From assembly GCA_027484105.1 (NCBI GenBank), contig JAIXUG010000006.1, positions 124,001 through 188,000 of the forward strand: a stretch of DNA of 64,000 nt, read 5' to 3'. A program made the translations under genes and the position numbers. The DNA comes from Comamonadaceae bacterium. Its GTDB lineage: Bacteria; Pseudomonadota; Gammaproteobacteria; Burkholderiales; Burkholderiaceae_C. Positions 24,864 to 33,012 of the stretch are shown in pieces; within the stretch, counting starts at the first letter, position 1; every line of letters starts with the position of its first letter. The notes below the pieces were generated by a model, which saw only the letters and a program-made list of their open reading frames with translations, was not told where the DNA came from and made no database searches.

Positions 24864-26231
24864 TCAAACTTGGCTGGGGAGTTGGTCGAGGGATTTTTCG
24901 CGTGCACGCAAAATCAGCAAGGCCACAACGCCGCTGGCGATGAGCCACATCGAGACGTGAATGGCTTTTTGAGAAATGGCGTAGGTCACGCTGGAATAGG
25001 TCAACCATGCGCAAACGGCGCAAAAAATCAGCGGCAACACAGGGTAGAGCGGCACCTTGAAGGGGCGCGTGGTGTGCGGATCGGTTTGCCTCAACCACAG
25101 CAAAGCCAGCCCCACCATGAACAGGAAACCCCAGAACACGGGGGCGGTGAATTCCACCATGGCAGAAAAGCCGTCGGCTTCTTGGGTACCCAAGGCAATC
25201 AGGCCAATGCTGATCAGGGCCTGCAGGAGCAAAGCTTGTTTGGGGCTGCCGATGTCAATTTGCCATTGCCCCAGTTTGCGCAGTGCTTTCCAGTCGCTGC
25301 CAACCGCAAAGTTGGTGCGCGCGCCGACAAACATGGTGGCGTTAATACTGGTCAAGGCGGCAATGGCCACAAACAAGCCCAAGGCTTTTTGCGCCCAAGG
25401 CCCAAAGGCCAGGCCGAGTAGATCACCTGCAGCGGTTTTGCTTTGGCTCAAGCCGCTCAAGCCCAGGCCCAACAGCAGAGCTGTGTTGACCAACAGGTAA
25501 ATGACCGTCAAGGTGAACATGCTGGCCAAGATGACCCAGACCATGGTGCGGGGGCCGCCCTTCAATTCGGCCGAGATGTAGGCGGATTCGTTCCAGCCAC
25601 CAAAAGTGAGCAAGACGAAGACCAAACACAGTCCCCACTGCGCTGGCGCAGGCGCTTGTGCAAACCATTGGATGGCGCCGGAGGCCGGGGCATCGACCCA
25701 AAATCCTGCAATGACAACCGCCAGCAGACCCGCAATTTCGGTCAAGGTCAACCAGGTCTGCATGCGCGAAGAGGCATGAATACCGGCCAGGTTGACCAAG
25801 GTGAGGGCCACCACAATGATGAAGGCCCAGATGGCACTGGAGTAGGCCCCCAGATTCACCAGTGTGGACATGTAATCGCCAAAAACAAAGGCCAGCAAGG
25901 CGATGGAGCCTGTGTTGATGATCGTGGCGCGTGACCAACCGTAAATGAAAGACAGGTTGCGCCCAAACGCCCTGTGCAGGAAGTGGTAGTCACCCCCGGC
26001 ATTGGGGTAAGCCGTGCACAGCTCTGCATAGCACAGGGCGCCCACGATGGAGATCAGGGCCCCTGCCAGCCAGAGCACCAGAGCCCAGCCAGCGTCACCA
26101 CTGATGCCGGCAACCAGTGAAGGTGTTTTGAAAATGCCAGCGCCAATCACGATGCCCACAATCAGCGCCACGGCTGAAAGGGGGTGCAACAAACGGAGCA
26201 TCTTGGCGGGGGCGGAACTGTCGGGTTTCAT
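24864..26231 (-). CDS. APC-superfamily amino acid permease
   Basis: Inner-membrane transporter of 455 residues with about 12 hydrophobic helices. The N-terminal signature is VGIVIGAGIFKTPSLVAG (helix 1, unwound Gly-rich motif of APC/LAT-type permeases), with YAELCTAYPNAGGDYHFL near 70. The C-terminus ends in a short charged tail. It resembles cationic/neutral amino acid exchangers (LAT type), but substrate cannot be read. It is the first gene of a minus-strand operon: permease, acyl-CoA synthetase, WYL regulator, lipase-like lipoprotein. A substrate such as an amino or aryl acid destined for CoA activation is a reasonable guess. Confidence 0.9.
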   Translation of the reverse strand: MKPDSSAPAKMLRLLHPLSAVALIVGIVIGAGIFKTPSLVAGISGDAGWALVLWLAGALISIVGALCYAELCTAYPNAGGDYHFLHRAFGRNLSFIYGWSRATIINTGSIALLAFVFGDYMSTLVNLGAYSSAIWAFIIVVALTLVNLAGIHASSRMQTWLTLTEIAGLLAVVIAGFWVDAPASGAIQWFAQAPAPAQWGLCLVFVLLTFGGWNESAYISAELKGGPRTMVWVILASMFTLTVIYLLVNTALLLGLGLSGLSQSKTAAGDLLGLAFGPWAQKALGLFVAIAALTSINATMFVGARTNFAVGSDWKALRKLGQWQIDIGSPKQALLLQALISIGLIALGTQEADGFSAMVEFTAPVFWGFLFMVGLALLWLRQTDPHTTRPFKVPLYPVLPLIFCAVCAWLTYSSVTYAISQKAIHVSMWLIASGVVALLILRAREKSLDQLPSQV

Positions 26232-26269
26232 CGGGTTCGTCCAACTCGGTGGTTTTTGTGGAATGCGTC

Positions 26270-27139
26270 TCAGGGCCGGGTGATTTCGACCGGTGTGTGC
26301 ATGAAGTCAGAGACCACACTGCCCGTGATGCGGCGACCTTCGACCTTGCCAGTGAAGGCGTGCACCTTGCGGTCCTGGGTGATGAATTGGAACTTGATCT
26401 CATCGCCTCGCAACCTCGCGCCCAGCATGGCAAGGGTTTGGCTGCCGCGGGTCAAAGTTCCGCCGATGTTTTGGAAGGATTGACTCAAGCTCATGCGCAT
26501 GGGCCCACCCTCCATTCCGGTCATCACCCAAGCGCCTTCAACTTGCGCAGGGACCACCCAGAAGTAGCCTTGCGAGTGTTGGTAGGACATGGTTTCGTCG
26601 GGCTCCCAGTCCCCCATCGTGAAAGCGTGCGAGACCACCCGCGTGCCAGGCTTCATTTTGAGCAACTGGGGGCGAAGCTTCAAATTCAGGTGCGGCATCA
26701 GGTACAGGGTGACCACGGTGGCAGAAGTGAAGTCTTCTTGGAAGATGTCCCCCGTGATGATCCGCACTTTGTCGCTCATGCCCGCTTCGGCCACTTTGCG
26801 CCGTGCAAATTGGGCCATGTCGGGGTTGAACTCGATGCCCACGGATTGCGCACCGTATTTGCGTGCAGCGGTGATGGCGATGATGCCGTCGCCTGCGCCC
26901 AAATCAAACAACCGGTCTTGTTCGGTGACTTTGGCCGCCGAGAGCATTTTGTCGATCAGGCCTTCAGGGGTAGGGATCCAGATCACGTCTTTGCCGGCTT
27001 GACCGCGCACGGGCTCATAGGCCGTTGTGGCGGCTTTGGGGCTGGCCGTGTTGGTGGCAGGTGCGGTGGTGGTGCTGGAGCAGGCCACATTCAGCCAGCT
27101 GGTCATCAGGATGGGCAACAAAACACGGGATAACTTCAT
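26270..27139 (-). CDS. Exported protein with class I SAM-dependent methyltransferase fold
   Basis: Protein of 289 residues with a signal-peptide-like start (MKLSRVLLPILMTSWLNVAC) followed by a Ser/Thr/Ala-rich linker. A Rossmann methyltransferase core follows: motif I FDLGAGDGIIAIT (about 78-90), acidic loop GIEFNPDMA, then GDIFQEDF. The Cys20 lipobox is imperfect (Asn at -3), so lipidation is uncertain. A secreted enzyme needing SAM is odd, because SAM is not thought to be available in the periplasm. The fold may have a non-methyltransferase job or bind another ligand. AAGGA precedes ATG 27139. The C-terminal third has beta-rich segments of unknown role. Confidence 0.82.
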   Translation of the reverse strand: MKLSRVLLPILMTSWLNVACSSTTTAPATNTASPKAATTAYEPVRGQAGKDVIWIPTPEGLIDKMLSAAKVTEQDRLFDLGAGDGIIAITAARKYGAQSVGIEFNPDMAQFARRKVAEAGMSDKVRIITGDIFQEDFTSATVVTLYLMPHLNLKLRPQLLKMKPGTRVVSHAFTMGDWEPDETMSYQHSQGYFWVVPAQVEGAWVMTGMEGGPMRMSLSQSFQNIGGTLTRGSQTLAMLGARLRGDEIKFQFITQDRKVHAFTGKVEGRRITGSVVSDFMHTPVEITRP

Positions 27140-27578
27140 GATCGATTCCTTATGAGATGCGTTGGGTTTGGCCATGCAGATCTGAGCAGGGGAAGCCCCT
27201 GGGTCAAAGCACTAGATTAATCTGTCTTTGCATTAATTTTTGATGAACGGTTATTTTTTATGGCCCCATTGGTGTTTACCCTTGATTTGATCGACAGGGC
27301 CGATGGATGCACGCGCTCAGGCTGGGTGATGCTTGGAGAAACGCGATTTCAATAACATGAAAAGCGGTCAGCATCCATCGTCAAATTCCCTGTCCATGAC
27401 CAGAAAAACAACTTGCACGGGTGACGCCGTCAGGACTTGAATCTCAATGGCGCTTGTAGAATCGGCGCCGTTCCAAAGTGGACAAGTGGATTTGCTGTTT
27501 CTGTTGACATGGATGGCAAGGCGTTGAATTTATAAACGAGTTGAAAGTGCTGGTTTGATTGCCAGTCAAAACGTAGAC
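27140..27578. other. Divergent intergenic region with palindromes
   Basis: This 439-bp space separates the exported methyltransferase (minus) from the spermidine-synthase fusion (plus). It holds a perfect 6-bp-arm hairpin CAGGGG-AAG-CCCCTG (27187-27201), the palindrome AGATTAATCT (27214-27223) and AT-rich DNA to about 27260, probably the minus-strand promoter zone. On the plus side TTGACA (27504-27509) is followed by TATAAA at a too-long 21 bp, so no confident promoter is called. I see no further gene. Confidence 0.4.
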
Positions 27579-29777
27579 ATGACCCATCCCTTACCCAGCC
27601 AATCCCGCAATCCCTGGAGTTTCTTGCCATTTGCGCTGACGATATTCACCAGCGCGTTTTTGCTGTTTCAGGTGCAGCCCCTGCTGAGCAAACAAATCCT
27701 GCCGTGGTTTGGCGGCAGTCCCGCCGTGTGGACCACGGCCATGCTGTTTTTTCAAACCCTGTTGTGCTTGGGCTACCTGTATGCCCATGCTTTGGCCGCT
27801 TTGCCCTCTCGCCAAACCCAGGCGCGTATCCATGTGGTCTTGTTGGTCGCAGCAGCCTTGCTGGCGGCCAGAGTATTGCCGGGTGCGGAGCTTCGTCCTG
27901 AATCACCGGATTCGCCAGTTTTTCAAGTGCTGCTGATTTTGGGCGCAAGTGTGGGCTTGCCCTATTTTTGTTTGGCGACCACCGGGCCCTTGGTTCAGCA
28001 TTGGTTCACCAGCACGGCGCACGCTTCATCGGTTTTCCGTTTGTATGCTTTGTCCAATGTGGGCTCGTTCCTCGCACTCTTGTCTTTCCCGTATGTGCTG
28101 GAGCCTTGGCTGGAGCAGCAGGAAATGGGTCGCCTTTGGACCGCTGGCTTTTGGGTGTTTGCCTTGTTGTGTTTGCCGGTGGCTTTGGGCGCGTGGCAAA
28201 ACAAGTCTGCCCTTGGCGCAGCCCGCACGGATGCGGCAGAAGGTGGGACAGCCTCAACGGGGGACGCGGTCAGCACGCTCAAACCCTCGCTGTTACAGCG
28301 CCTGTCCTGGGTGGCTTTGCCGGCATTGGCGTCATTGGTTTTCATTGCGACCACCGACCAGATCAGCCACGATGTGGCCCCCGAGCCCAGGCTGTGGATT
28401 TCGACGCTGGGCTTGTACCTGGTCACTTTCATCCTGACTTTTGACCATCCGCGTTGGTACCGCCCGAAATTGTTTGCGTTCCTGACGCTGGTGTTGCTGT
28501 TGGCCGCATCGGGCTTGAACGACATACCGCGTTGGCTCGGTATCCAGTGGGACTATGGCGTCAATGAGGTGCGTTGGTCACATTACGCCTTGCTGTTCGT
28601 GGTGTGCATGCTGTGCCATGGCGAGTTGTACCGCCGCAGGCCGGTGGATACGCGTCGCTTGACCGAGTTCTACCTGTGCATGTCGATTGGTGGGGCCTTC
28701 GGCGGCTTGTTTGTGACCCTCGTGGCCACCCAGTTCTTTGACGACTACCACGAGTGGTTGTTGGCACTGGTGCTGGTGGCTTTGTTGGCTTGTCATGTCT
28801 TGTTCCGCTTTGGGGACAAGTCCCATGGCCGTGCACGTCATGCCGCAGGTACCGTGACGGCGGTGGTCATGGTGGTGTTGCTCTATGCCATGCAAAACCC
28901 CTGGTCCTGGCGTGAGGTCCGCAAGGAAGACCGCACCGAAGTTTTGTTGGACCAGGTGCGAAATTTCTATGGCACCGTGTCGGTGAAAGAGCGACGCTTT
29001 GTGAACGAGCCCGAGCGCGATGACCGGGTGTTTTTCAGTGGCAACGTGACCCATGGACAACAGTTTTTGTCGGATGCGCTGCGCCATGTGCCGACCACCT
29101 ATTACGCACGCGACAGCGGCATCGGCGAGACCTTGCAGTGGGCGATGGACCAAAAACCCTCGCTGTCAGTGGCCTTGATTGGTTTGGGCGCAGGCTCCTT
29201 GGCCAATTACGCGCGCCAAGCCGATGCCTATGACTTTTATGAGATCAACCCTGCGGCCGTTCAGTTCGCGCAGAAATGGTTTGACAACTTGTCGACCTGC
29301 AAAGCGGCTGAGCAAAACATTTTGTTGGGCGATGCCCGCTTGCGCATGGAGCAGCTGCCCAAAGACAAGTTGTATGACGTGATTGTGCTGGACGCTTTCA
29401 CGGGCGGATCGGTGCCCATCCATTTGTTGACCCGTGAGGCGTTCAAGATTTACCGCGACCACCTCAAGCCCGATGGTCACATCGCGATCAACATCACGAA
29501 TGCTTATCTGAACCTCTACCCCATTGTGAAAGCCCAAGCCGAGGTTTTGGGCATGGCCTACCGGCACAAATACCAAGCCGTGGACGAGGTGCGCAATGTG
29601 AGACGGAACCTGCACTTCATCATGACGCATGACCAGGCTTATCTGAAAGCCTACCCCTCGGTCAATCGTGAAGTCCGGGACGAGCAAGGCCGTTTCCTGA
29701 AAAACGAGCCTTACGACCAACCGGGCTTGAGGCTGTGGACAGACCAGTTCAGCAGCATTGCGCCGATTGTTCGCTGA
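27579..29777 (+). CDS. Membrane protein fused to a spermidine-synthase-like domain
   Basis: Protein of 732 residues: an N-terminal membrane half with around 12 hydrophobic segments (about 10-450, starting FALTIFTSAFLLFQVQPLLS) and a C-terminal soluble half with a spermidine-synthase/methyltransferase fold. In the latter, GLGAGSLANYAR (near 545) is motif I, EINPAAVQFA the acidic loop, GDARLRMEQLP and VIVLDAFTGGSVP the catalytic region with the Asp of spermidine synthases. Fused polyamine-synthase-like membrane proteins are widespread but poorly understood; transport of the product is one idea. ATG 27579 lacks a good ribosome site; TTG 27555 is an alternative start. Confidence 0.85.
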   Translation: MTHPLPSQSRNPWSFLPFALTIFTSAFLLFQVQPLLSKQILPWFGGSPAVWTTAMLFFQTLLCLGYLYAHALAALPSRQTQARIHVVLLVAAALLAARVLPGAELRPESPDSPVFQVLLILGASVGLPYFCLATTGPLVQHWFTSTAHASSVFRLYALSNVGSFLALLSFPYVLEPWLEQQEMGRLWTAGFWVFALLCLPVALGAWQNKSALGAARTDAAEGGTASTGDAVSTLKPSLLQRLSWVALPALASLVFIATTDQISHDVAPEPRLWISTLGLYLVTFILTFDHPRWYRPKLFAFLTLVLLLAASGLNDIPRWLGIQWDYGVNEVRWSHYALLFVVCMLCHGELYRRRPVDTRRLTEFYLCMSIGGAFGGLFVTLVATQFFDDYHEWLLALVLVALLACHVLFRFGDKSHGRARHAAGTVTAVVMVVLLYAMQNPWSWREVRKEDRTEVLLDQVRNFYGTVSVKERRFVNEPERDDRVFFSGNVTHGQQFLSDALRHVPTTYYARDSGIGETLQWAMDQKPSLSVALIGLGAGSLANYARQADAYDFYEINPAAVQFAQKWFDNLSTCKAAEQNILLGDARLRMEQLPKDKLYDVIVLDAFTGGSVPIHLLTREAFKIYRDHLKPDGHIAINITNAYLNLYPIVKAQAEVLGMAYRHKYQAVDEVRNVRRNLHFIMTHDQAYLKAYPSVNREVRDEQGRFLKNEPYDQPGLRLWTDQFSSIAPIVR

Positions 29778-29918
29778 GGTTTGGACTCGGGACAAACCCT
29801 GATTTTTGGTGTAAATGCTTATGAAATGTAAGGATTCGGCGATTTTTCATTTGGCTGATTGAGCATGCTCGCGTACCATCAAACCGTTTTCAATCCCATC
29901 TAAAACCAGGAGACAACC

Positions 29919-30908
29919 ATGATGAAATCTCGTCGTCAAGCCCTCATTCAGGGTGCCAGCGCGGCAGCCGCGCTGGGCTTGGGCCATTTGCCCGCATTTG
30001 CACAGGCGATTCCGGACACCTTGAGGATCGTGGTCGGTTTCCCGCCCGGTGGTACCACCGACGCTTTTGCGCGCCGCATTGGCGAGAAGCTGCGCGGTGT
30101 TTATGCCACCAACATCATCGTCGAGAACCGTCCAGGTGCAGGTGGCCAAATTGGCGTGTCGACCTTGAAAGCCGCAGCAGGCGACGGAGCCACCATGTTG
30201 TACACGCCAGCGTCCATGTTGACGGTGTACCCACACTCTTATTCCAAGCTGCCTTATTCCCAGGCGGATGTGGCGCCCATCAGCATTGGTCATGCCACTG
30301 ACCACGCTTTCGTTGTCGGGCCAGCGGTACCCGCCGAAGTGACCAATTTGCGCCAGTATGTGGCTTGGGCCAAGGCCAATCCTGGCAAAGCCACGGTGGG
30401 TAATCCCGGTGCCGGTTCCATGCCGCATTTGTTGGCGGGACGTTTTGCGCAAATTGCTGACATTCAATCTTTGAATGTGCCTTTTGCAGGCTCCGGCCCT
30501 GGCGTGCCTCAGGTTTTGGGTGGCCAAATCACCTCCATGTCATCACCTCTCGGTGACTGGATTCAGCACCACGCGAATGGCCGTGCACGCATTTTGGCGA
30601 CCTCGGGTCCGAACCGGTCCACTTTTGTTCCCAACGTGCCGACCTACAGAGAGCAGGGTTTTGACGAACTGGTCATGCGCGAGTGGTTTGGCTTCTTTTT
30701 GCCTGCCACCGCCCCTGCCGCCATCCGTGACCGGGCTTCGAACTTGCTGCGCGCTGCATTGACCCAGCCCGATGTGGCGGAAGCGGTGGCGCCTCTGGGT
30801 GTGCAAGTGACGCCCACCACCCAAGAGCAGTTTGCCGAGCGCCTGAGGGCTGACACCGAGTTTGCCGGCCGCTTGGTCAAGGCTTTGGGTTTCCGTGCTG
30901 ACTCCTGA
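29919..30908 (+). CDS. Bug-family substrate-binding protein (third copy)
   Basis: Periplasmic Bug/TctC receptor, 329 residues. It begins MMKSRRQALIQGASAAAALG, a twin-arginine-like signal with cleavage near AFAQA at 30. Family segments are IVVGFPPGGTTDAFAR near 36, VENRPGAGGQIGVS near 67, VPFAGSGPGVPQVLGGQ near 187, and VPTYREQGFDELVMREW near 240. It is preceded by AGGAG and about 140 bp of non-coding DNA, and followed by a strong intrinsic terminator, so it is a single-gene transcript. It is closer in character to the Bug protein at 737 than to that at 6287. Its ligand is unknown. Confidence 0.92.
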   Translation: MMKSRRQALIQGASAAAALGLGHLPAFAQAIPDTLRIVVGFPPGGTTDAFARRIGEKLRGVYATNIIVENRPGAGGQIGVSTLKAAAGDGATMLYTPASMLTVYPHSYSKLPYSQADVAPISIGHATDHAFVVGPAVPAEVTNLRQYVAWAKANPGKATVGNPGAGSMPHLLAGRFAQIADIQSLNVPFAGSGPGVPQVLGGQITSMSSPLGDWIQHHANGRARILATSGPNRSTFVPNVPTYREQGFDELVMREWFGFFLPATAPAAIRDRASNLLRAALTQPDVAEAVAPLGVQVTPTTQEQFAERLRADTEFAGRLVKALGFRADS

Positions 30909-30946
30909 TTCTGGACAGATGGGCGCCTGAAACTTTCAGGCCAATG

Positions 30947-30976
30947 GGGGCGCTTGTGTCAAGCGCCCCTTTTTTT
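30947..30976 (+). terminator. Intrinsic terminator of the third Bug gene
   Basis: A perfect 9-bp stem GGGGCGCTT (30947-30955) / AAGCGCCCC (30961-30969) with loop GTGTC is followed by seven T residues. It ends the Bug transcript and its T-run touches the stop codon of the convergent small gene. Confidence 0.93.
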
Positions 30977-31299
30977 CAGGGTGCCGGGGTGTTGTGACCA
31001 GCCAGGGCCTCTGGCGTGCCTTGCCTTTGCAGTTGATCACGCGCTTTGTCGAGCCAGGTCTGCAAGGCTTGCAGTTGGTCTTTTTGACTGAATGAGCAAC
31101 TTTCTTCGGTGAACAGGGCACCCGACTCCATGCGGTCGAGCAAGCCGTGGAGCACTTCGCCATACCGGGGTGGCAAGGGCAGTTGGGCTGCCGCAAGGCG
31201 CCAAGCGCGTGCCAGATGGGCAGTGGATGCATCGCCCCGCTGGCATTGCAGCAGGGTTTGCGTCATGTTCTCCAGGGGGCTTGCAGCGTTGGTCATCAT
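30976..31299 (-). CDS. Hypothetical small protein
   Basis: Protein of 107 residues without signal peptide or membrane segment. It is predicted mostly helical (for example ARAWRLAAAQLPLPPRYGEV and LQALQTWLDKARDQLQRQG). I do not recognise a family. It diverges from rsuA across 48 bp, and its stop codon lies in the T-run of the neighbouring terminator. Two adjacent ATG codons (31299, 31296) can start it; neither has a strong ribosome site. It reads as a genuine gene because the amino acid composition is protein-like and no other frame is favoured. Confidence 0.65.
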   Translation of the reverse strand: MMTNAASPLENMTQTLLQCQRGDASTAHLARAWRLAAAQLPLPPRYGEVLHGLLDRMESGALFTEESCSFSQKDQLQALQTWLDKARDQLQRQGTPEALAGHNTPAP

Positions 31300-31347
31300 G
31301 GTGGGTCAGTGTGATGTCTGTGGATTTCGAGGTGACAATCATGCCCC

Positions 31348-32091
31348 ATGAAAGCTCCATCAATGAAACCCATGCGCCTGGAAGACATCTTGTTCAGTCA
31401 GGGCTTTGGGACCCGCCGGGTCTGTGCAGGACTGATTCAACAGGGGCATGTGCAGGTCAACGGTGAAACCATTGTGGACGCGGGGCAATGGTTTGATTTG
31501 GAAGGCCTGCGGTTTCAGGTTCAGGGTCAAGAGTGGCCTTTTGCGGCCCAGGCCTATGTGATGCTGAACAAGCCTGCAGGTACCGAGTGTTCTCAAAAGC
31601 CCTCGACCTGGCCCAGCATTTACACCTTGTTGCCCGCGCCATTGCGCCAGCGCCCACAAAAAGCGGCGGTGCAGGGGGTGCAGGCGGTGGGCCGACTGGA
31701 CCAGGACACCACGGGCCTGTTGTTGTTGACCGATGACGGCAAGTTCATCCACAAAATGAGCTCGCCCAAGCACCATGTGCCCAAGGTGTATGAAGTCACC
31801 ACCAAGCACCCGGTGACCGCTGACATGGTGGCCCGCTTGTTGTCGGGGGTGGTGCTCGATGACGACCCTCGACCTGTGAAAGCTGCGGCTTGCGAAGCGG
31901 TCGGAGATTTGCACCTGAAACTCACCCTGACCGAAGGCAAGTACCACCAGGTCAAACGCATGTTGGCAGCGGTGGGCAACCGGGTGGAAGCTTTGCACCG
32001 TTCGCAGATCGGGGGGCTGGTGCTGAGCGACTTGGCGCCAGGGCAATGGCGCTGGTTGAGCGAGCAGGATTTGGCCCTGCTCAAGCCCTGA
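31348..32091 (+). CDS. rsuA: 16S rRNA pseudouridine(516) synthase, RsuA type
   Basis: RNA modification enzyme converting U516 of 16S rRNA to pseudouridine, 247 residues. An N-terminal S4 RNA-binding domain (about 8-60: EDILFSQGFGTRRVCAGLI) is followed by the RsuA/RluB-type catalytic domain: YVMLNKPAG near 71, the catalytic Asp in [17 protein letters not shown] near 116, and YHQVKRMLAAVGNRVEALHR near 192. The length and the motifs match RsuA closely. ATG 31348 or 31363 could start it. It converges with a hydrolase gene and overlaps its end by 11 bp. Confidence 0.9.
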   Translation: MKAPSMKPMRLEDILFSQGFGTRRVCAGLIQQGHVQVNGETIVDAGQWFDLEGLRFQVQGQEWPFAAQAYVMLNKPAGTECSQKPSTWPSIYTLLPAPLRQRPQKAAVQGVQAVGRLDQDTTGLLLLTDDGKFIHKMSSPKHHVPKVYEVTTKHPVTADMVARLLSGVVLDDDPRPVKAAACEAVGDLHLKLTLTEGKYHQVKRMLAAVGNRVEALHRSQIGGLVLSDLAPGQWRWLSEQDLALLKP

Positions 32092-32899
32092 GGCGGTGCA
32101 AGAATTCGGTGATGGCTTGCGTGACCACCAAGGTTTGGTCTCGGTGGGGTGAGTGGCCACAAGCGGGCAGTTGCAGCCGCTGCGTCTGTGGCGCTTGGGC
32201 TGCGATGTCGTCGATTTGGGCCATCGAGCCATAGGGGTCATCGACACCCTGAATGGCCAACAAAGGCGCTTTGATGCGGGACAAGTCCTGCCGGATGTCA
32301 AAAGAACGGAAGGCTTCACTGAGCCAGACATCGTTCCATTGCCAAAACGCGCAGTCGACGTCGGCGTGGTAAGGGGCCAAGCGATCACGCAGGGTGCCCT
32401 TTTCAAAAGCTTCGCGGGCCAAGGTGATGGCTTGCAGGGACAGGTCTTCGACCATGACATGCGGTGCCATGACGATGCAGGCATGCACGTCGACATGGGC
32501 TGCGTGCAGCAAGGCGATGGTGCCCCCGTCCGAGTGTCCCAACAGCACCGGTTTTTCAATGCCCAGTTGGCGCAGCAATTCGGGCAGAACCACCAGCGCT
32601 TCGCGGTGCATGTAGTCCGGCTGCAAGCGCCCCGATCTTTGGTGCCCTCGCTGCATGGCAGGGTCGCGCACGTCAGGCACCGGGTCCGATTTGCCGTAGC
32701 CTTGGCGCGAATAAACCAGGCCAGCACAGCCGAGTTGTTGGCACAAGGCGAGAGGCCAGTCACGCCACATGCGCACACTGCCCAAGCCTTCGTGCAAGAA
32801 GACCAAAGTGGGTGAAGACGGGTCAAGCGAAGCTGCAATCGACTGAGTCTCCAGCAGAACACCATGGACCGTGGTGGTTTGGGTGATGGGTTGCAGCAT
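32081..32899 (-). CDS. Alpha/beta hydrolase
   Basis: Cytoplasmic alpha/beta-fold hydrolase, 272 residues. LVFLHEGLGSVRMWRDWP (oxyanion region) starts near 32, YSRQGYGKSDP follows, and the nucleophile elbow is LLGHSDGGTIAL (Ser123). The acidic residue fits IQGVDDPYG near 219 and the His PACGHSPHRD near 248. Substrate is unknown; the family includes esterases, haloperoxidase-like and C-C bond hydrolases. Its 3' end overlaps the end of rsuA by 11 bp. Confidence 0.88.
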   Translation of the reverse strand: MLQPITQTTTVHGVLLETQSIAASLDPSSPTLVFLHEGLGSVRMWRDWPLALCQQLGCAGLVYSRQGYGKSDPVPDVRDPAMQRGHQRSGRLQPDYMHREALVVLPELLRQLGIEKPVLLGHSDGGTIALLHAAHVDVHACIVMAPHVMVEDLSLQAITLAREAFEKGTLRDRLAPYHADVDCAFWQWNDVWLSEAFRSFDIRQDLSRIKAPLLAIQGVDDPYGSMAQIDDIAAQAPQTQRLQLPACGHSPHRDQTLVVTQAITEFLHRLRA

Positions 32900-33012
32900 C
32901 GGAATTCTTTCAAAGAGAGCGTCGGATGGGGCGGATTTTGAAGGTTTTGGGTCACAGGTCGCCGATGCACCTGCAACACAGTCAAGCGTTTTCAGCTGTT
33001 AAGCTTTATGCC

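Noticed and set aside
27504..27536. TTGACA ... TATAAA as promoter for the spermidine-synthase fusion
   Set aside because: The spacing of 21 bp is too long for a normal sigma-70 promoter.
31360..32985. Minus-strand open frame of 541 codons spanning rsuA and the hydrolase
   Set aside because: It is a different frame of the real hydrolase gene and antisense to rsuA; composition is not protein-like.
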